Assembly (NCBI GenBank): GCA_028823345.1
Contig: JAPKBR010000026.1
Location: 1-52,876, forward strand
DNA from: Planctomycetota bacterium
GTDB lineage: Bacteria; Planctomycetota; UBA1135; GCA-002686595
DNA: 52,876 bases
Direction of reading: 5' to 3'
Positions 42,896 to 51,234 of this stretch are shown in pieces. The notes below the pieces were generated by a model, which saw only the letters and a program-made list of their open reading frames with translations, was not told the origin of the DNA and did no database searches. Position 1 is the stretch's first letter; every line of letters starts with the position of its first letter. The position numbers and the translations under genes are program-made.

Positions 42896-43165
42896 AGCAT
42901 TTCTTTCAGCAGTCCCTCTTTCCAATCACATCCACGGCAGGCCTGGAATGAGCAGAAGTGGTCCGGCCAAGGGAGCCAAGAACCGCATTGTTTTGGTTGT
43001 CCCGGATGGCTGTCGAAGTCTGGTCTGGGTTTAGGGTTTCTGAGGGGAGAGGGAAATGGTGGAGGGGGGCTTGGCGGGCAAAGGGATTGGCAGAGCTGTA
43101 GCCGCCGTCCAATCAGAGAAGTGAGCGAGCAGGTGGCCGTGATTTCCCCTACGCAGCCCGTCGAG
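42896..43165. other. 270-nt gap between the dehydratase and the Fur-family gene
   Basis: Both flanking genes lie on the minus strand. The stretch is purine-rich on the plus strand around 43030-43085 (GGGTTTCTGAGGGGAGAGGG, then a G-rich run). I find no motif-bearing frame, no tRNA and no strong hairpin. It probably contains the promoter of the dehydratase gene, which I cannot place. Confidence 0.35.
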
Positions 43166-43534
43166 TCAGGCGCAGGAGGCGCATCGACCAAGCAGCAGCA
43201 GATCGTGGCGCTTGACCGCAAAACCCCTGGGAGCCAGACCTTCGAAGGAGCCCGGGCAGCCGGGGATGTCGTACAAGCGGTCGCAGCTTTCGCAGAGGAA
43301 GTGGTGGTGGTGAGCGAGTCCCGATAGCTCGTAGCGGGGGGACTGACCTACAAACTCGACCGCCACGACTCGGCCAGCTTCGAGTACACCCTTCAAGGTT
43401 CGGTAGACCGTGGTGAGGCTGATTTTGCCCCCGTCCGCAACCGATTCAGTATGGATCTCCCGGGGACTCAGGGGGCGCTTGGCCTGTTCAAGGACGGCTA
43501 GGATCGTGCGCCGTTGGTGTGTCATGCGGATCAT
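43166..43534 (-). CDS. Fur-family metalloregulator (Fur/Zur/PerR type)
   Basis: The 122-residue product has an N-terminal winged helix (MTHQRRTILAVLEQAKRPLSPREIH, ISLTTVYRTLKGVLEAGRVV) and the Fur dimerisation/metal region HHHHFLCESCDRLYDIPG, ending in GRCASCA. The two CxxC pairs fit the structural zinc site and the His run the regulatory site. TTVYRTL is the usual DNA-recognition helix. The metal cannot be chosen between iron, zinc or peroxide sensing. ATG 43534 (MIRMTHQRR) or ATG 43525 is the likely start. A palindrome about 40-50 nt upstream, between it and a divergent outer-membrane protein gene, is a likely binding site for autoregulation. Confidence 0.9.
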   Translation of the reverse strand: MIRMTHQRRTILAVLEQAKRPLSPREIHTESVADGGKISLTTVYRTLKGVLEAGRVVAVEFVGQSPRYELSGLAHHHHFLCESCDRLYDIPGCPGSFEGLAPRGFAVKRHDLLLLGRCASCA

Positions 43535-43564
43535 GCAATCTATGGTACATGATGATTTTCCTAT

Positions 43565-43590
43565 TGCAAATGCAAATGCATTAGCGTTAA
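43565..43590. promoter_or_regulatory. candidate Fur-family operator
   Basis: In the divergent gap, GCAAATGCATTAGC (43572-43585) is a palindrome in 12 of 14 positions, centred on the perfect AATGCATT (43575-43582). It is preceded by a partial direct copy, TTGCAAATGCAAATG. AT-rich palindromes built on GCAAATGCATT are typical of Fur-superfamily boxes. The position between a Fur-family gene (start 43534) and an outer-membrane protein gene (start 43602) suits control of both. Confidence 0.5.
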
Positions 43591-43601
43591 GGTGTCCCCC
43601 C

Positions 43602-44570
43602 GTGAGCACTCTTGAGCACCCCCCAATGCTGAATCACCCCATGAACCCTCCCAATCACCCCCAAGTGCTGAATCGCCCCCAATTGCTGGGCGCGTACCTG
43701 GTAGGGCTCCTTCTTGCTGGCTGTGCTAGCCCCCAAGGCAGGCAGACAGCGCAGTCGGCGCAACCCGATGCGCAGGTAAGCGTCGAGGGCGGCGGGGGCT
43801 GGTTGGAGCCTTGGCCGGATCATCACGAGAGCCAGCACGATTCCCCTTACGTGCACTCCTTTGGTCTTGAGCCGGCCTTTCTGGATCGCGACCTTTTCCT
43901 CGACTTCCGGACCTCGAGAGGACCGGAAGCCGATGAGATCGAACTAGCCCTGGAGCTCGAATGGGCCCTGACGCGCAGGATTGGATTGGTGCTCGAAGCC
44001 CCCTACGAACACCTGTCTTTGGGTGACGGTCAATCGCCGTCTGGTCTGGGAGATATGGCGGTTGCGTTACGCTTGCTGCTGGTCGATTCGCCGGACTTTT
44101 TGCTCTCCAGCAACCTCGAGCTCGCTTTGCCCAGCGGCTCCGAGAGTAGGGGGCTTGGGAGCGGTGAAGTCGGGGGTGCCCCCTCGTTCTCTGCTTGGTT
44201 CAACCTGGGGAACAGACTACAAGCGAGCATGCAGGTCGGCACCGAACATGGATTTGAGAGCGAGGAGTTGGAGCTCTTCTACGCAGGCGCCCTGGCCTAC
44301 TCGCTCCCCGCCGACGGAGAGGAGAGCTCTGAATTCCACGATCACAGCACGGACCATGCCCCGCCTGGGCTCACCAGCGTGATGTTGGAGTTCACGGGCC
44401 GCACCGTTCTCCACGGAGAACTTGATGGACGTGACACAGCCGAAGTGCTGCTCGGTCTCAGCCACAGTGTGACCCAAAGCTGGGGCGTGCGCGGCGCGTA
44501 CCAAGTGGCGATCGGTGACGAAAAGGACTTCGACAGGGCCGTGCTAGTGGGCCTGGTCTACCACTTCTAG
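43602..44570 (+). CDS. outer-membrane beta-barrel lipoprotein, probable metal-linked
   Basis: A lipobox LLLAGC precedes a His/Asp-rich region (PWPDHHESQHDSPYVHSFG). The rest alternates in short strands (LFLDFRTS, EIELALELEWALTRRIGLVLEAPYEH, LLSSNLELALPSG) and ends VLVGLVYHF, with the terminal aromatic residue expected of outer-membrane barrels. An internal EFHDHSTDH is also His-rich. GTG 43602 has AAGG about 10 nt upstream. However, the first 60 nt hold three similar in-frame modules (ATG-, GTG- and TTG-CTG), and GTG 43665 would give a compact lipoprotein signal. The Fur-type palindrome and His clusters suggest metal handling, which is inference. Confidence 0.65.
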   Translation: MSTLEHPPMLNHPMNPPNHPQVLNRPQLLGAYLVGLLLAGCASPQGRQTAQSAQPDAQVSVEGGGGWLEPWPDHHESQHDSPYVHSFGLEPAFLDRDLFLDFRTSRGPEADEIELALELEWALTRRIGLVLEAPYEHLSLGDGQSPSGLGDMAVALRLLLVDSPDFLLSSNLELALPSGSESRGLGSGEVGGAPSFSAWFNLGNRLQASMQVGTEHGFESEELELFYAGALAYSLPADGEESSEFHDHSTDHAPPGLTSVMLEFTGRTVLHGELDGRDTAEVLLGLSHSVTQSWGVRGAYQVAIGDEKDFDRAVLVGLVYHF

Positions 44571-44595
44571 GCATCCACCGAACGCGCCTCGCCCC

Positions 44596-45336
44596 CTAGC
44601 GCTGATGGACCCACTCGTCGGTGGTGTAGCGCGCTCCCAATTCCGCGGCGCGTTCCCGTTCCTCCGGACTTGGAACTCCGGGGACCAAGCGCAGGCCTAG
44701 GTGTTGGCGCATGTGATCTAAGAGCAAGGGCGCGAAGGACTGGGCCGTGTGGGATTCGGTTGCTTGCTCGAAGGTTGCGATGTTGCCTTCGAGGGGGGTG
44801 CTGGTGACTTTGATTGAGCCGTGGTGCAGGACGCGGCCGCCCTTGCGGCGTTGGGCCGAGCCGACTCCCTTGCGACCATTCCATTCCACATCTAAGGGGG
44901 TGGAATGGTGGAAGCACATGCCGCTTGCGGGATCGTCGGATGTCAGGGAGCCTTCGCCTCGCAAGCGCGCTGGCAGGCCGATCTGGCGTAGGGCCAAGAT
45001 GACGGCTCCGTGGATGCGCGCGTAACTTGGGCCCACCGGTCCCCGGTAGAGGGGGTGGGTCTGGGGACAGCAGAGGGAAAAAGTCAGTTCCCCCTCGTGG
45101 TGAATCGCGCCACCTCCGGTCAAGCGGCGCACGGTGCTGCTGGCGGAGCCGATGCCGCTCACCTCGCTGGTTTTTTGGAACCAGCCCAGGCTGAGGGCGT
45201 CGGGAGACCAGGTGTAAAGGCGCAGGGTTGGTTGATCGCCTTCCAAGAGGAGAGCTTCATCCAAACCCATGTTGAACTCTGGGGTGGTGCCCCAGGTGGT
45301 GATCAAGCGCCAGCTGTCTTGCACGGGGCTCGCCAA
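44596..45336 (-). CDS. lipoate-protein ligase/lipoyltransferase (LplA/LipM type)
   Basis: The 246-residue product has the biotin/lipoate ligase fold: LRLYTWSPDALSLGWFQ, the lipoyl-binding VRRLTGGGAIHHEGELTFSL, and KGVGSAQRRKGGRVLHHGSI with the catalytic Lys. Members attach lipoate or octanoate to lipoyl domains such as GcvH. The small size without an accessory C-terminal domain, and a Cys in ASGMCFHHS at the place used by LipM-type octanoyltransferases, leave open whether it is LplA or LipM. It starts (TTG 45336, or GTG 45324) one base after gcvH, so the likely substrate protein is encoded directly before it. Confidence 0.85.
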   Translation of the reverse strand: MASPVQDSWRLITTWGTTPEFNMGLDEALLLEGDQPTLRLYTWSPDALSLGWFQKTSEVSGIGSASSTVRRLTGGGAIHHEGELTFSLCCPQTHPLYRGPVGPSYARIHGAVILALRQIGLPARLRGEGSLTSDDPASGMCFHHSTPLDVEWNGRKGVGSAQRRKGGRVLHHGSIKVTSTPLEGNIATFEQATESHTAQSFAPLLLDHMRQHLGLRLVPGVPSPEERERAAELGARYTTDEWVHQR

Positions 45337-45337
45337 T

Positions 45338-45733
45338 CTAGTGGGGCGCGGAGATGTGCCCTTCGTAGGTCGCCGCGTCCATCATGTGATCGATGTTGGG
45401 TGCGGTGGCTTTGATGCGCACCATCCAGCCCTTGCCCCAGGTGTCTTCTGCCAAGACTTGCAGGTGGTCTTCGATCACGGGGTTGATCTCGATGATCTCG
45501 CCACTGATCGGGGCTTGCAGGTCAGAGACTGCTTTGACGGATTCGATTTCGCCAAAGGTCTCTCCGGCTTCCACGAGCCGGCCCACTTCGGGCAGGTCGC
45601 AGTACACGAGGTCTCCCTCGTTTCCGTTGCAAAGTTCGTCGACGGCGAAGTCGGTGATGCCAACGATGACGGAGTCCCCGTCAATCTTGGCCCATTCGTG
45701 GGAGGTGGCGTAGCGTCGGTCGTCGGGTCGCAT
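45338..45733 (-). CDS. gcvH: glycine cleavage system H protein
   Basis: The 131-residue lipoyl carrier shuttles the aminomethyl group between P, T and L proteins. It has YATSHEWAKIDGDSVIVGITDFA, LPEVGRLVEAGETFGEIESVKAVSD with the lipoylated Lys 67, and PISGEIIEIN. DELCNGNEGDLVYCDLP fits the H-protein core. Two cysteines and a short C-terminal extension (ATAPNIDHMMDAATYEGHISAPH) are typical length variation. It follows gcvT by 17 nt in the riboswitch-controlled operon. Confidence 0.96.
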   Translation of the reverse strand: MRPDDRRYATSHEWAKIDGDSVIVGITDFAVDELCNGNEGDLVYCDLPEVGRLVEAGETFGEIESVKAVSDLQAPISGEIIEINPVIEDHLQVLAEDTWGKGWMVRIKATAPNIDHMMDAATYEGHISAPH

Positions 45734-45750
45734 GATGAGTTCTCTTGGAA

Positions 45751-46845
45751 TTATCGTTTACGGGAATAGAAAGGAAGGTCGGTCACGGTCAGGTCCTGGC
45801 GCTTGCCGCGCAGGTCCATTTGGACTTTTGTACCCGCTTCGCTGAAAGCAAGGGGGACATAGGCCGTGCCGATGTTTTTGGAAAGGGTGGGGGAAACAGC
45901 ACCGGAACAGATCTTACCGATCTCGGTGTCCCCGTCCATGACTGGGTAGCCCTCGCGCGGGGCGCGCTTGCCATCGGTGATGACACCCACCAGCTTGCGA
46001 GTCGGGTTGGCCTTGATCTTGGTCAGGGCCTCGCGGCCGATCCAATCGCCCTTGTCTTCGTGGAAAGACACCCCAAAGGAAAGGCCAGCTTCGATGGGGT
46101 TGCGGGTTTCGTTGATCTCGTGGCCATAGAGGGACATGCCCGCTTCGAGGCGCAGGGTGTCCCGGGCCCCGAGGCCGATGGGCTTCAGGCCATGCTCGGC
46201 GCCGGATTCCATCAGGGCATTCCAGACCCGTTCGGACTCGTTGCTGTCGAAATAAATCTCATATCCGTCTTCGCCGGTGTAGCCCGTGCGACTGACGCGC
46301 ACATTCGGCATGCCGCAGAGGGTCCCGAAGCCCGACTTGTAGTAGCCGATGGTCGAGACGTCGAGATCTTCTACCACCGCTTGCAGGGTGGCCACGGACC
46401 CTTGCCCCTGGAGCGCCAACATGGCTAATTCCTGGGTTTGGTCCTCCAGGGTCACGTCGGCCCCGGCGAGGTGTTTCTTCAGCCAAGCCACATCGCGCTC
46501 GGTGTTCGAGGCGTTGACAACGAGGAACACATCTTCTTCGCCTTTGTAAACCAAGATGTCGTCGAGTGCTCCGCCGTCTTCTTGGCAAAAGAGGCCATAG
46601 CGGATGGAGTTCACCGGGATGCGGTTCACATAGGTGGTCACGATGCGGTCGAGGGCGCTGACGCGATCGGGCCCGGTGACGCGCAGGCGTCCCATGTGGG
46701 AAAGGTCAAACAGGCCGACCTTTTCGCGCACGCACTGGACTTCTTCCAAGATCGGGCCGTATTGCACGGGCATGTGCCAACCGCCGAATTCCACCATGCG
46801 CGCACCGAGGCGTTCATGGACTGCGTGTAGAGGTGTTTGAAGCAT
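45751..46845 (-). CDS. gcvT: aminomethyltransferase (glycine cleavage T protein)
   Basis: T protein releases ammonia from the aminomethyl group on GcvH and forms 5,10-methylene-tetrahydrofolate. The 364-residue product shows MVEFGGWHMPVQYGPILEEVQCVRE, GLFDLSHMGRLRVTG, the folate-site MLALQGQGS, RTGYTGEDGYEIYF and GLGARDTLRLEAGMSLYGHEI. All are canonical. ATG 46845 is the start, because the upstream frame to 46923 is leader RNA. A glycine riboswitch lies 100 nt upstream. gcvP is not in the window and must be elsewhere. Confidence 0.97.
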   Translation of the reverse strand: MLQTPLHAVHERLGARMVEFGGWHMPVQYGPILEEVQCVREKVGLFDLSHMGRLRVTGPDRVSALDRIVTTYVNRIPVNSIRYGLFCQEDGGALDDILVYKGEEDVFLVVNASNTERDVAWLKKHLAGADVTLEDQTQELAMLALQGQGSVATLQAVVEDLDVSTIGYYKSGFGTLCGMPNVRVSRTGYTGEDGYEIYFDSNESERVWNALMESGAEHGLKPIGLGARDTLRLEAGMSLYGHEINETRNPIEAGLSFGVSFHEDKGDWIGREALTKIKANPTRKLVGVITDGKRAPREGYPVMDGDTEIGKICSGAVSPTLSKNIGTAYVPLAFSEAGTKVQMDLRGKRQDLTVTDLPFYSRKR

Positions 46846-46944
46846 GGGTACAGGGGGGAGAGGCAGCCCCTGGTTGGGGATGCACCGGGGCGGTTGAGCT
46901 GAGTTCCGCGCACCTGTTCGCACATGCGTCCAGTGGGCCGTTGA

Positions 46945-47035
46945 GATCCGGGTCCTGGGTGCCTGAGAGTTTCACCGCGCATCGCGGCTTGCCCCTTCGG
47001 CGCCAACCTCGTGTGGGCTGGGCTCTCCCCGGATC
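46945..47035 (-). ncRNA. glycine riboswitch (gcvT motif), single aptamer
   Basis: On the minus strand GATCCGGG (47035-47028) pairs perfectly with CCCGGATC (46952-46945) to close the domain. Inside are the hallmark bases GGGAGAG, GGCGCCGAAGGGGCAA, and GAAACTCTCAGGCA followed by GGACC. The aptamer binds glycine and would raise expression of gcvT-gcvH-ligase when glycine is abundant. About 100 nt separate it from the gcvT ATG. No second full aptamer is visible there, though a degenerate partner helix cannot be excluded. The rest of the gap to the next gene (47036-47228) has nothing I can identify. Confidence 0.92.
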
Positions 47036-47228
47036 AGCGGGTCGGGGATTCTAGCCTCTGGAGCCGCTGGGGTGGCTCGCCGGAGTGCTCATTTCGTCTC
47101 AACTTGGGGCTTGGGGTACTCCAGATGCAAGTTGTGTGCCTCGGTCTGGGACCTGTGTGGGGCTTTCAGCCGCTCTGCCGCTCCCGGGCCACTGGGGGGG
47201 GTAGCGTTGTTTGGAGGCCGCACAAGCC

Positions 47229-48812
47229 ATGAATACCGCGCAAAAAACAACACTCACATTCTCTTTCCTTCTCAGCTTGACCGCAGGGGCTAGCGCCCAG
47301 GTCAACACTCCCTTTGAACCCAGCCTGCGCTGGGAGCACGCCCCAGCCAGTAACGAGGCCTGGATTCCAAAGGATGTCCACTTCTGTGCCGACAACAACC
47401 TGATCTGGGCTGGCGCTGAGGGGCAAAATCCCCAATGGATGGTGCTCGATGTCCCTCGGGACCAAGCTGGGCCCGCCCGTTTCCGGGACAGCCTCACTCC
47501 CGCAACAGCTCTCCTCGGTTGCACGATTGCTCCGGCCAAGAGCACCGTGGTATTTGGTCTCACCCAAGAGTCCGCCCCGAACATCTACCAGCGAGCCACC
47601 CGCATTACCCGTTACTCGCCCCTCAGCGCGGCTCGCGATGACAACTTCACCACCGATTGGGACCATACGATTGCTCCCTTGATCAACTCGGCAGCCCAGA
47701 TGGCTACGGACGAGACTGGCAGCTTGGTGGTGGTCGCAGCGTTTGAGAGCTCATCGAGTTCCGTGCACCTGGAATTGCTCGATGGCAGCAACGGTGCGCT
47801 TTTGAGCAGTCAGGATTTTCCGGGCCTTGCGCTTTCCAGCTTGCAGGTCAGCAATGATGGTTCGATCATCGTGCTTGCGGCGGGTTTGGATCTCTACATC
47901 CTCAATGGAAGCGGTCAAGTGCTGCACCAGCAGGCTTTGAATTCAGCTCCCAGCGCCACCGCAGTGGCGGGTGACGGCAGCCGAGTGGCAGTTGGTTCCA
48001 CGGGTCAGTTAGTGGTCTTGACCGCCGGCTCCAATGGTTGGGGCGTGCTGATCACCTTGACCCGTTCCCAGACCGATGTGGTCACCGCCTTGGATCTGTC
48101 CCAAGACGGCGAGACCCTGGCGGTCGCTTGGTGGCGCTACACCACTGGCACGTGGGCACGGTATGAGCTGCGCCAGAACGCGGTGCTTGTTGCCCAACAC
48201 GAACAGTCGGGAGGCATCGGTGCTCGCCAGAACATGCCCAGCATCGCTCGCATCACGCCGAACGGAAGGCGCGCAGCGTATGGTGCCTGGGGGGATGGAG
48301 TTTCTCCTGAGGTGATCCTGCTCGAAGCCGGCTTGCCCCAACCCGTGTGGGAAATCGATGTCTCCGGCAGTGTCACTGGATTGGACTTGGACGAGAGCGG
48401 GACTCGCATCGTGGTGGCCCACAAGGATGTTCACATGGGCACCTTTGGAAGCACCGGAGGCGTCCAGCTCTTCGACACCGGAGAAGGGGATCTGCGCCAG
48501 AACAACCCCATGGCCATCGGCGGAATCGCTTCCTTCTCCACCAAGCATCAGAATTCCCTCATCTCGCTCTTGTTGGTGGGGCAGCGCGCCCCCGCCGTGG
48601 CCCTGCCGGGAGTCGGTGGCCTGTTGCACTTGGACCGCTCGACCTTGGCGGTTCTGCCCGCAGCATCGGACATCGACGGCATTGCCGACCATCAATTCAC
48701 CATCCCTTCTGATGTGGCTTTGATTGGAACCTCCCTTTCCCTGCAGTCGGCCTTCCGCTTAGCGGGAGCCACCGAGCTTGGGGAGTGGGTACTGGACCCC
48801 CTCATTTTCTAG
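47229..48812 (+). CDS. exported beta-propeller protein of unknown function
   Basis: The 527-residue product has a signal peptide (TLTFSFLLSLTAGASAQ). The body consists of WD/PQQ-like blades of about 40-45 residues with turns such as MATDETGSLVVVAAFE, LQVSNDGSIIVLAAG, LDLSQDGETLAVAWW, ARITPNGRRAAYGAW and LDLDESGTRIVVAHK. The C-terminal 80 residues (HQNSLISLLLVGQRAPAVALPG...SDVALIGTSLSLQSAFRLAG) form a separate module. To my recollection it resembles domains at the ends of many exported planctomycete proteins, a possible sorting or adhesion module. ATG 47229 fits the signal peptide. It stands alone, divergent from the gcv operon. Confidence 0.75.
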   Translation: MNTAQKTTLTFSFLLSLTAGASAQVNTPFEPSLRWEHAPASNEAWIPKDVHFCADNNLIWAGAEGQNPQWMVLDVPRDQAGPARFRDSLTPATALLGCTIAPAKSTVVFGLTQESAPNIYQRATRITRYSPLSAARDDNFTTDWDHTIAPLINSAAQMATDETGSLVVVAAFESSSSSVHLELLDGSNGALLSSQDFPGLALSSLQVSNDGSIIVLAAGLDLYILNGSGQVLHQQALNSAPSATAVAGDGSRVAVGSTGQLVVLTAGSNGWGVLITLTRSQTDVVTALDLSQDGETLAVAWWRYTTGTWARYELRQNAVLVAQHEQSGGIGARQNMPSIARITPNGRRAAYGAWGDGVSPEVILLEAGLPQPVWEIDVSGSVTGLDLDESGTRIVVAHKDVHMGTFGSTGGVQLFDTGEGDLRQNNPMAIGGIASFSTKHQNSLISLLLVGQRAPAVALPGVGGLLHLDRSTLAVLPAASDIDGIADHQFTIPSDVALIGTSLSLQSAFRLAGATELGEWVLDPLIF

Positions 48813-49054
48813 GCGCGAGCCGGAGGATCAAAATGGAGAATTCCCGCCTGCGGGGCTCAGCTCGCGCGCGGCGGGCTGGGCTCTGCAGGCACCTTTGTGG
48901 ACCTTGCTAGCCAGCCGGGGGACCGCTAGGTGGGGTTCCTGTAGCTTCTCTGGGACCGGCTGAGTTTGGGTTTCAGGTAAGGCGGCTGGGGACCCGAAAG
49001 AGGAGGGCAGGGGAGAACTCTTTTCTCCCTCTCGCTCTAGCGCTGGAAAGCCCC
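48813..49054. other. intergenic leader with a hairpin before the GTPase cluster
   Basis: This is 242 nt without a credible gene. GGGAGAA-CTCTT-TTCTCCC (49011-49029) is a perfect 7-bp hairpin ending 25 nt before the TTG start of the TPR gene and may influence its translation. A small CCCG/CGGG stem after the preceding stop could be a pause site. Confidence 0.4.
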
Positions 49055-50152
49055 TTGTCTCAAGAACCCCAAAACGATCCGCTCCTGAGCGGCCAGGCCT
49101 ATGTTGATGACGCTGTGCAAGCGATCACCGGCGGTCCAGATCACGAACTTGATGCGGACGGATTGCGCTCCATGATGGAGACAGCGGCGTCTGATTTTGA
49201 CCGCCGCACGGCCCACGCGTTTGGCTCGGCCTTGCTCGACCACTTGAGCGAAGATCCGGCGAACATGCGCCTTTTGGAAGCGCTTGTGATTTTAGGATTG
49301 GCCCATCCCGAAGTGCTCCAAGACGCCCGCATTTCCTTGGCGGTGGAAGGCCGTCGCTTGGCGGTGCTGCTCGAGCGATCGGGAGATGTGGAAAGGGCCC
49401 AGGCTTTGTTGGAGTTCCTGGCAGGGCACATGCCTCTTGACCGCACGGTGGACCAAGAGCTCGCGGGTCTCATGCGTCGCAATGGGAACACGGATTCATT
49501 GGTTGAGCGCTACTTGCGGCGGGCCGACGATGCGGTCGAAGCTGGCCGGATCAGCGAAGCGATTCCCTGGTTGCAAGAAGTTCTCTTGTTGGACCGCACC
49601 CGGCGAGATGTGGCGCGCATGATTCGTGACTTGCGTTATGGGGAGGTTGAGCGCGAGCGCAGGAAGCGTCGCGGAGTGAAGGTCCTGGTGGGACTTTGCA
49701 GTTTGTGTTTCCTTGTTGCTATGGGCGTCGCTTGGAATGCGGACGCCGCTCGACGTTATGGTGACCTACCGGTTTCCTCGGACGTAGATCTCAACATGAT
49801 GGCGGCGCGGTTGGAGGGGCTTGAGTCCCTCAGTTCAGTTCGACCCATCTGGAGTGGGTCGATCAAAGTGCGCACGGAACAAGATCGTATCCACTGGCAG
49901 TTACGCGAAGTGCAGCGTGTTCAGCGGGCGGAGCAGGTGGCCATTCAGTTGGCCGAGCAAGTACGCTTGGCCCAAGCCGAAGCGGCCCGTGTACGTGGCT
50001 TGACCCATGCGGAACGGGGAGACTTCAAGGCGGCCCTGATTGCCTTCCGAGAGGCTATTGATCGGGCGCCCGAGGAGTGGGAGCATTTGCCCCAGCTGCA
50101 AGTAGACCACGATGCACTTGTGGAACATCTAAGCGCGGGGTCGGACCAGTGA
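49055..50152 (+). CDS. TPR-like single-pass membrane protein of the GTPase cluster
   Basis: The 365-residue product begins with about 205 soluble, mostly helical residues (TPR-like pairs, for example AVEGRRLAVLLERSGDVERAQALLEFLAG and YLRRADDAVEAGRISEAIPWLQEVLLLD). One membrane helix follows a basic stretch (RKRRGVKVLVGLCSLCFLVAMGVAW, about 209-231). A second part has a coiled coil (VQRVQRAEQVAIQLAEQVRLAQAEAARVRG) and a final TPR (GDFKAALIAFREAIDRAP). The start is TTG 49055 with GGAAAG upstream, and the next gene overlaps as GTGA. With the roadblock and MglA genes behind it, it may be the membrane anchor of the switch, which is inference. Confidence 0.75.
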   Translation: MSQEPQNDPLLSGQAYVDDAVQAITGGPDHELDADGLRSMMETAASDFDRRTAHAFGSALLDHLSEDPANMRLLEALVILGLAHPEVLQDARISLAVEGRRLAVLLERSGDVERAQALLEFLAGHMPLDRTVDQELAGLMRRNGNTDSLVERYLRRADDAVEAGRISEAIPWLQEVLLLDRTRRDVARMIRDLRYGEVERERRKRRGVKVLVGLCSLCFLVAMGVAWNADAARRYGDLPVSSDVDLNMMAARLEGLESLSSVRPIWSGSIKVRTEQDRIHWQLREVQRVQRAEQVAIQLAEQVRLAQAEAARVRGLTHAERGDFKAALIAFREAIDRAPEEWEHLPQLQVDHDALVEHLSAGSDQ

Positions 50153-51234
50153 GCATTCTCGGACGCATTTTTCGTGGCCAGCGTCATCGCAGCGCCGCGC
50201 GCTTGGTGGCTCTGGATCCATCAGCGGAGAACTACTTGGCCTTGGCCCGTGAGTCCGTGGTCAGCGGAGAACATAATCGGGTGGAGGCAATCTGTCACGA
50301 GGCCCTGGATTTGCATCCGGGACACTCGGAATTAGTCCAGATGGCACGTCGGGCAGCGCGCATGCGACTGGATGCGCGGGTGCGTGACCTGGAAGCGGAC
50401 TTGCTGGTGGGCGCTCGGCCCGCCCTTTGGAGCGAGCTTTTTGATGCGCACATGGAAGCCGGGCGTTTTGCCAGGGCGAGCGACGTAGCTCGCCGTTGGG
50501 GTAAGGCTGGCGGCGGTGGCGAAGCTCTGCACTTGGAATCCTGCGGGGCTCTTGGCGCGTTCTTTGGCGGTGGCGTCCGTGAGGACGGCCAGTTGGCCTG
50601 GGATTTGGGGCAGCGTGCAGCGCAAGCCATGCCCAGGGACCCGCGGCCTTTGGAGTCCTTGATCGCCCTGAGCGGCCGAGTGGGTGCCCACGCAGAGCGG
50701 CGGACCCTTTTGGCACGGCTCTTGGAATTGCGTCCGGGCCAGCCCGAACTGGAGGCTGCTTTCCGAGAGTCCTCTCAACAGAGCGACTCCGCGCCTGGAT
50801 TTGTCCAGGCCCTAGCGGACAGCACGCGCCGTGGCGCCTTGGATCAAGAACCCCGCGGAGTCCAAAGCGGAGAGCAGACCAAGCCGACGCGGGGCCGTTC
50901 CGTGCGCGGTTTGCTCAAGAACATTGCTCGACGGGAAGGGGTGCACTGCGCAACCTATCAACAGGGAGGCACGGCTTTGGTCCAGGGACTCTCGGGTCCG
51001 GTTGCGGATCGCACCGCACGTGCTATTCGTGAAAGCGTTCGCAAGACCCGCGAGCTCACCACTCGCGTGGGCCTGGGTCCCATGACTTCTCTCACCGTGG
51101 AAGGGGCCCATGGCACCCTGGTGATGAGCTCGGGAACGCTCGGCATGGGAGCTGCCTGGTGCGAAGGGGATCCTCCCGAAGAATTGGTTAGGGATTTGGG
51201 TCGTCTAGCGGAACAGACCGGAGGCAAGGTATGA
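50149..51234 (+). CDS. TPR-like protein with a C-terminal roadblock/LC7 domain
   Basis: The 361-residue product starts with GTG 50149 overlapping the previous stop. Residues 1-210 are helical repeats (YLALARESVVSGEHNRVEAICHEALDLHPG, LWSELFDAHMEAGRFARASDVARRWG). A polar linker follows. From about residue 268 a roadblock-type alpha/beta domain is visible: LLKNIARREGVHCATYQQGGTALVQG, a long helix, MTSLTVEGAHGTLVMSSGTLGMGAAW. Roadblock proteins dimerise and bind small GTPases. MglB is the activator of MglA. The stop overlaps the next ATG, so the two roadblock proteins are co-translated. Confidence 0.72.
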   Translation: MSILGRIFRGQRHRSAARLVALDPSAENYLALARESVVSGEHNRVEAICHEALDLHPGHSELVQMARRAARMRLDARVRDLEADLLVGARPALWSELFDAHMEAGRFARASDVARRWGKAGGGGEALHLESCGALGAFFGGGVREDGQLAWDLGQRAAQAMPRDPRPLESLIALSGRVGAHAERRTLLARLLELRPGQPELEAAFRESSQQSDSAPGFVQALADSTRRGALDQEPRGVQSGEQTKPTRGRSVRGLLKNIARREGVHCATYQQGGTALVQGLSGPVADRTARAIRESVRKTRELTTRVGLGPMTSLTVEGAHGTLVMSSGTLGMGAAWCEGDPPEELVRDLGRLAEQTGGKV

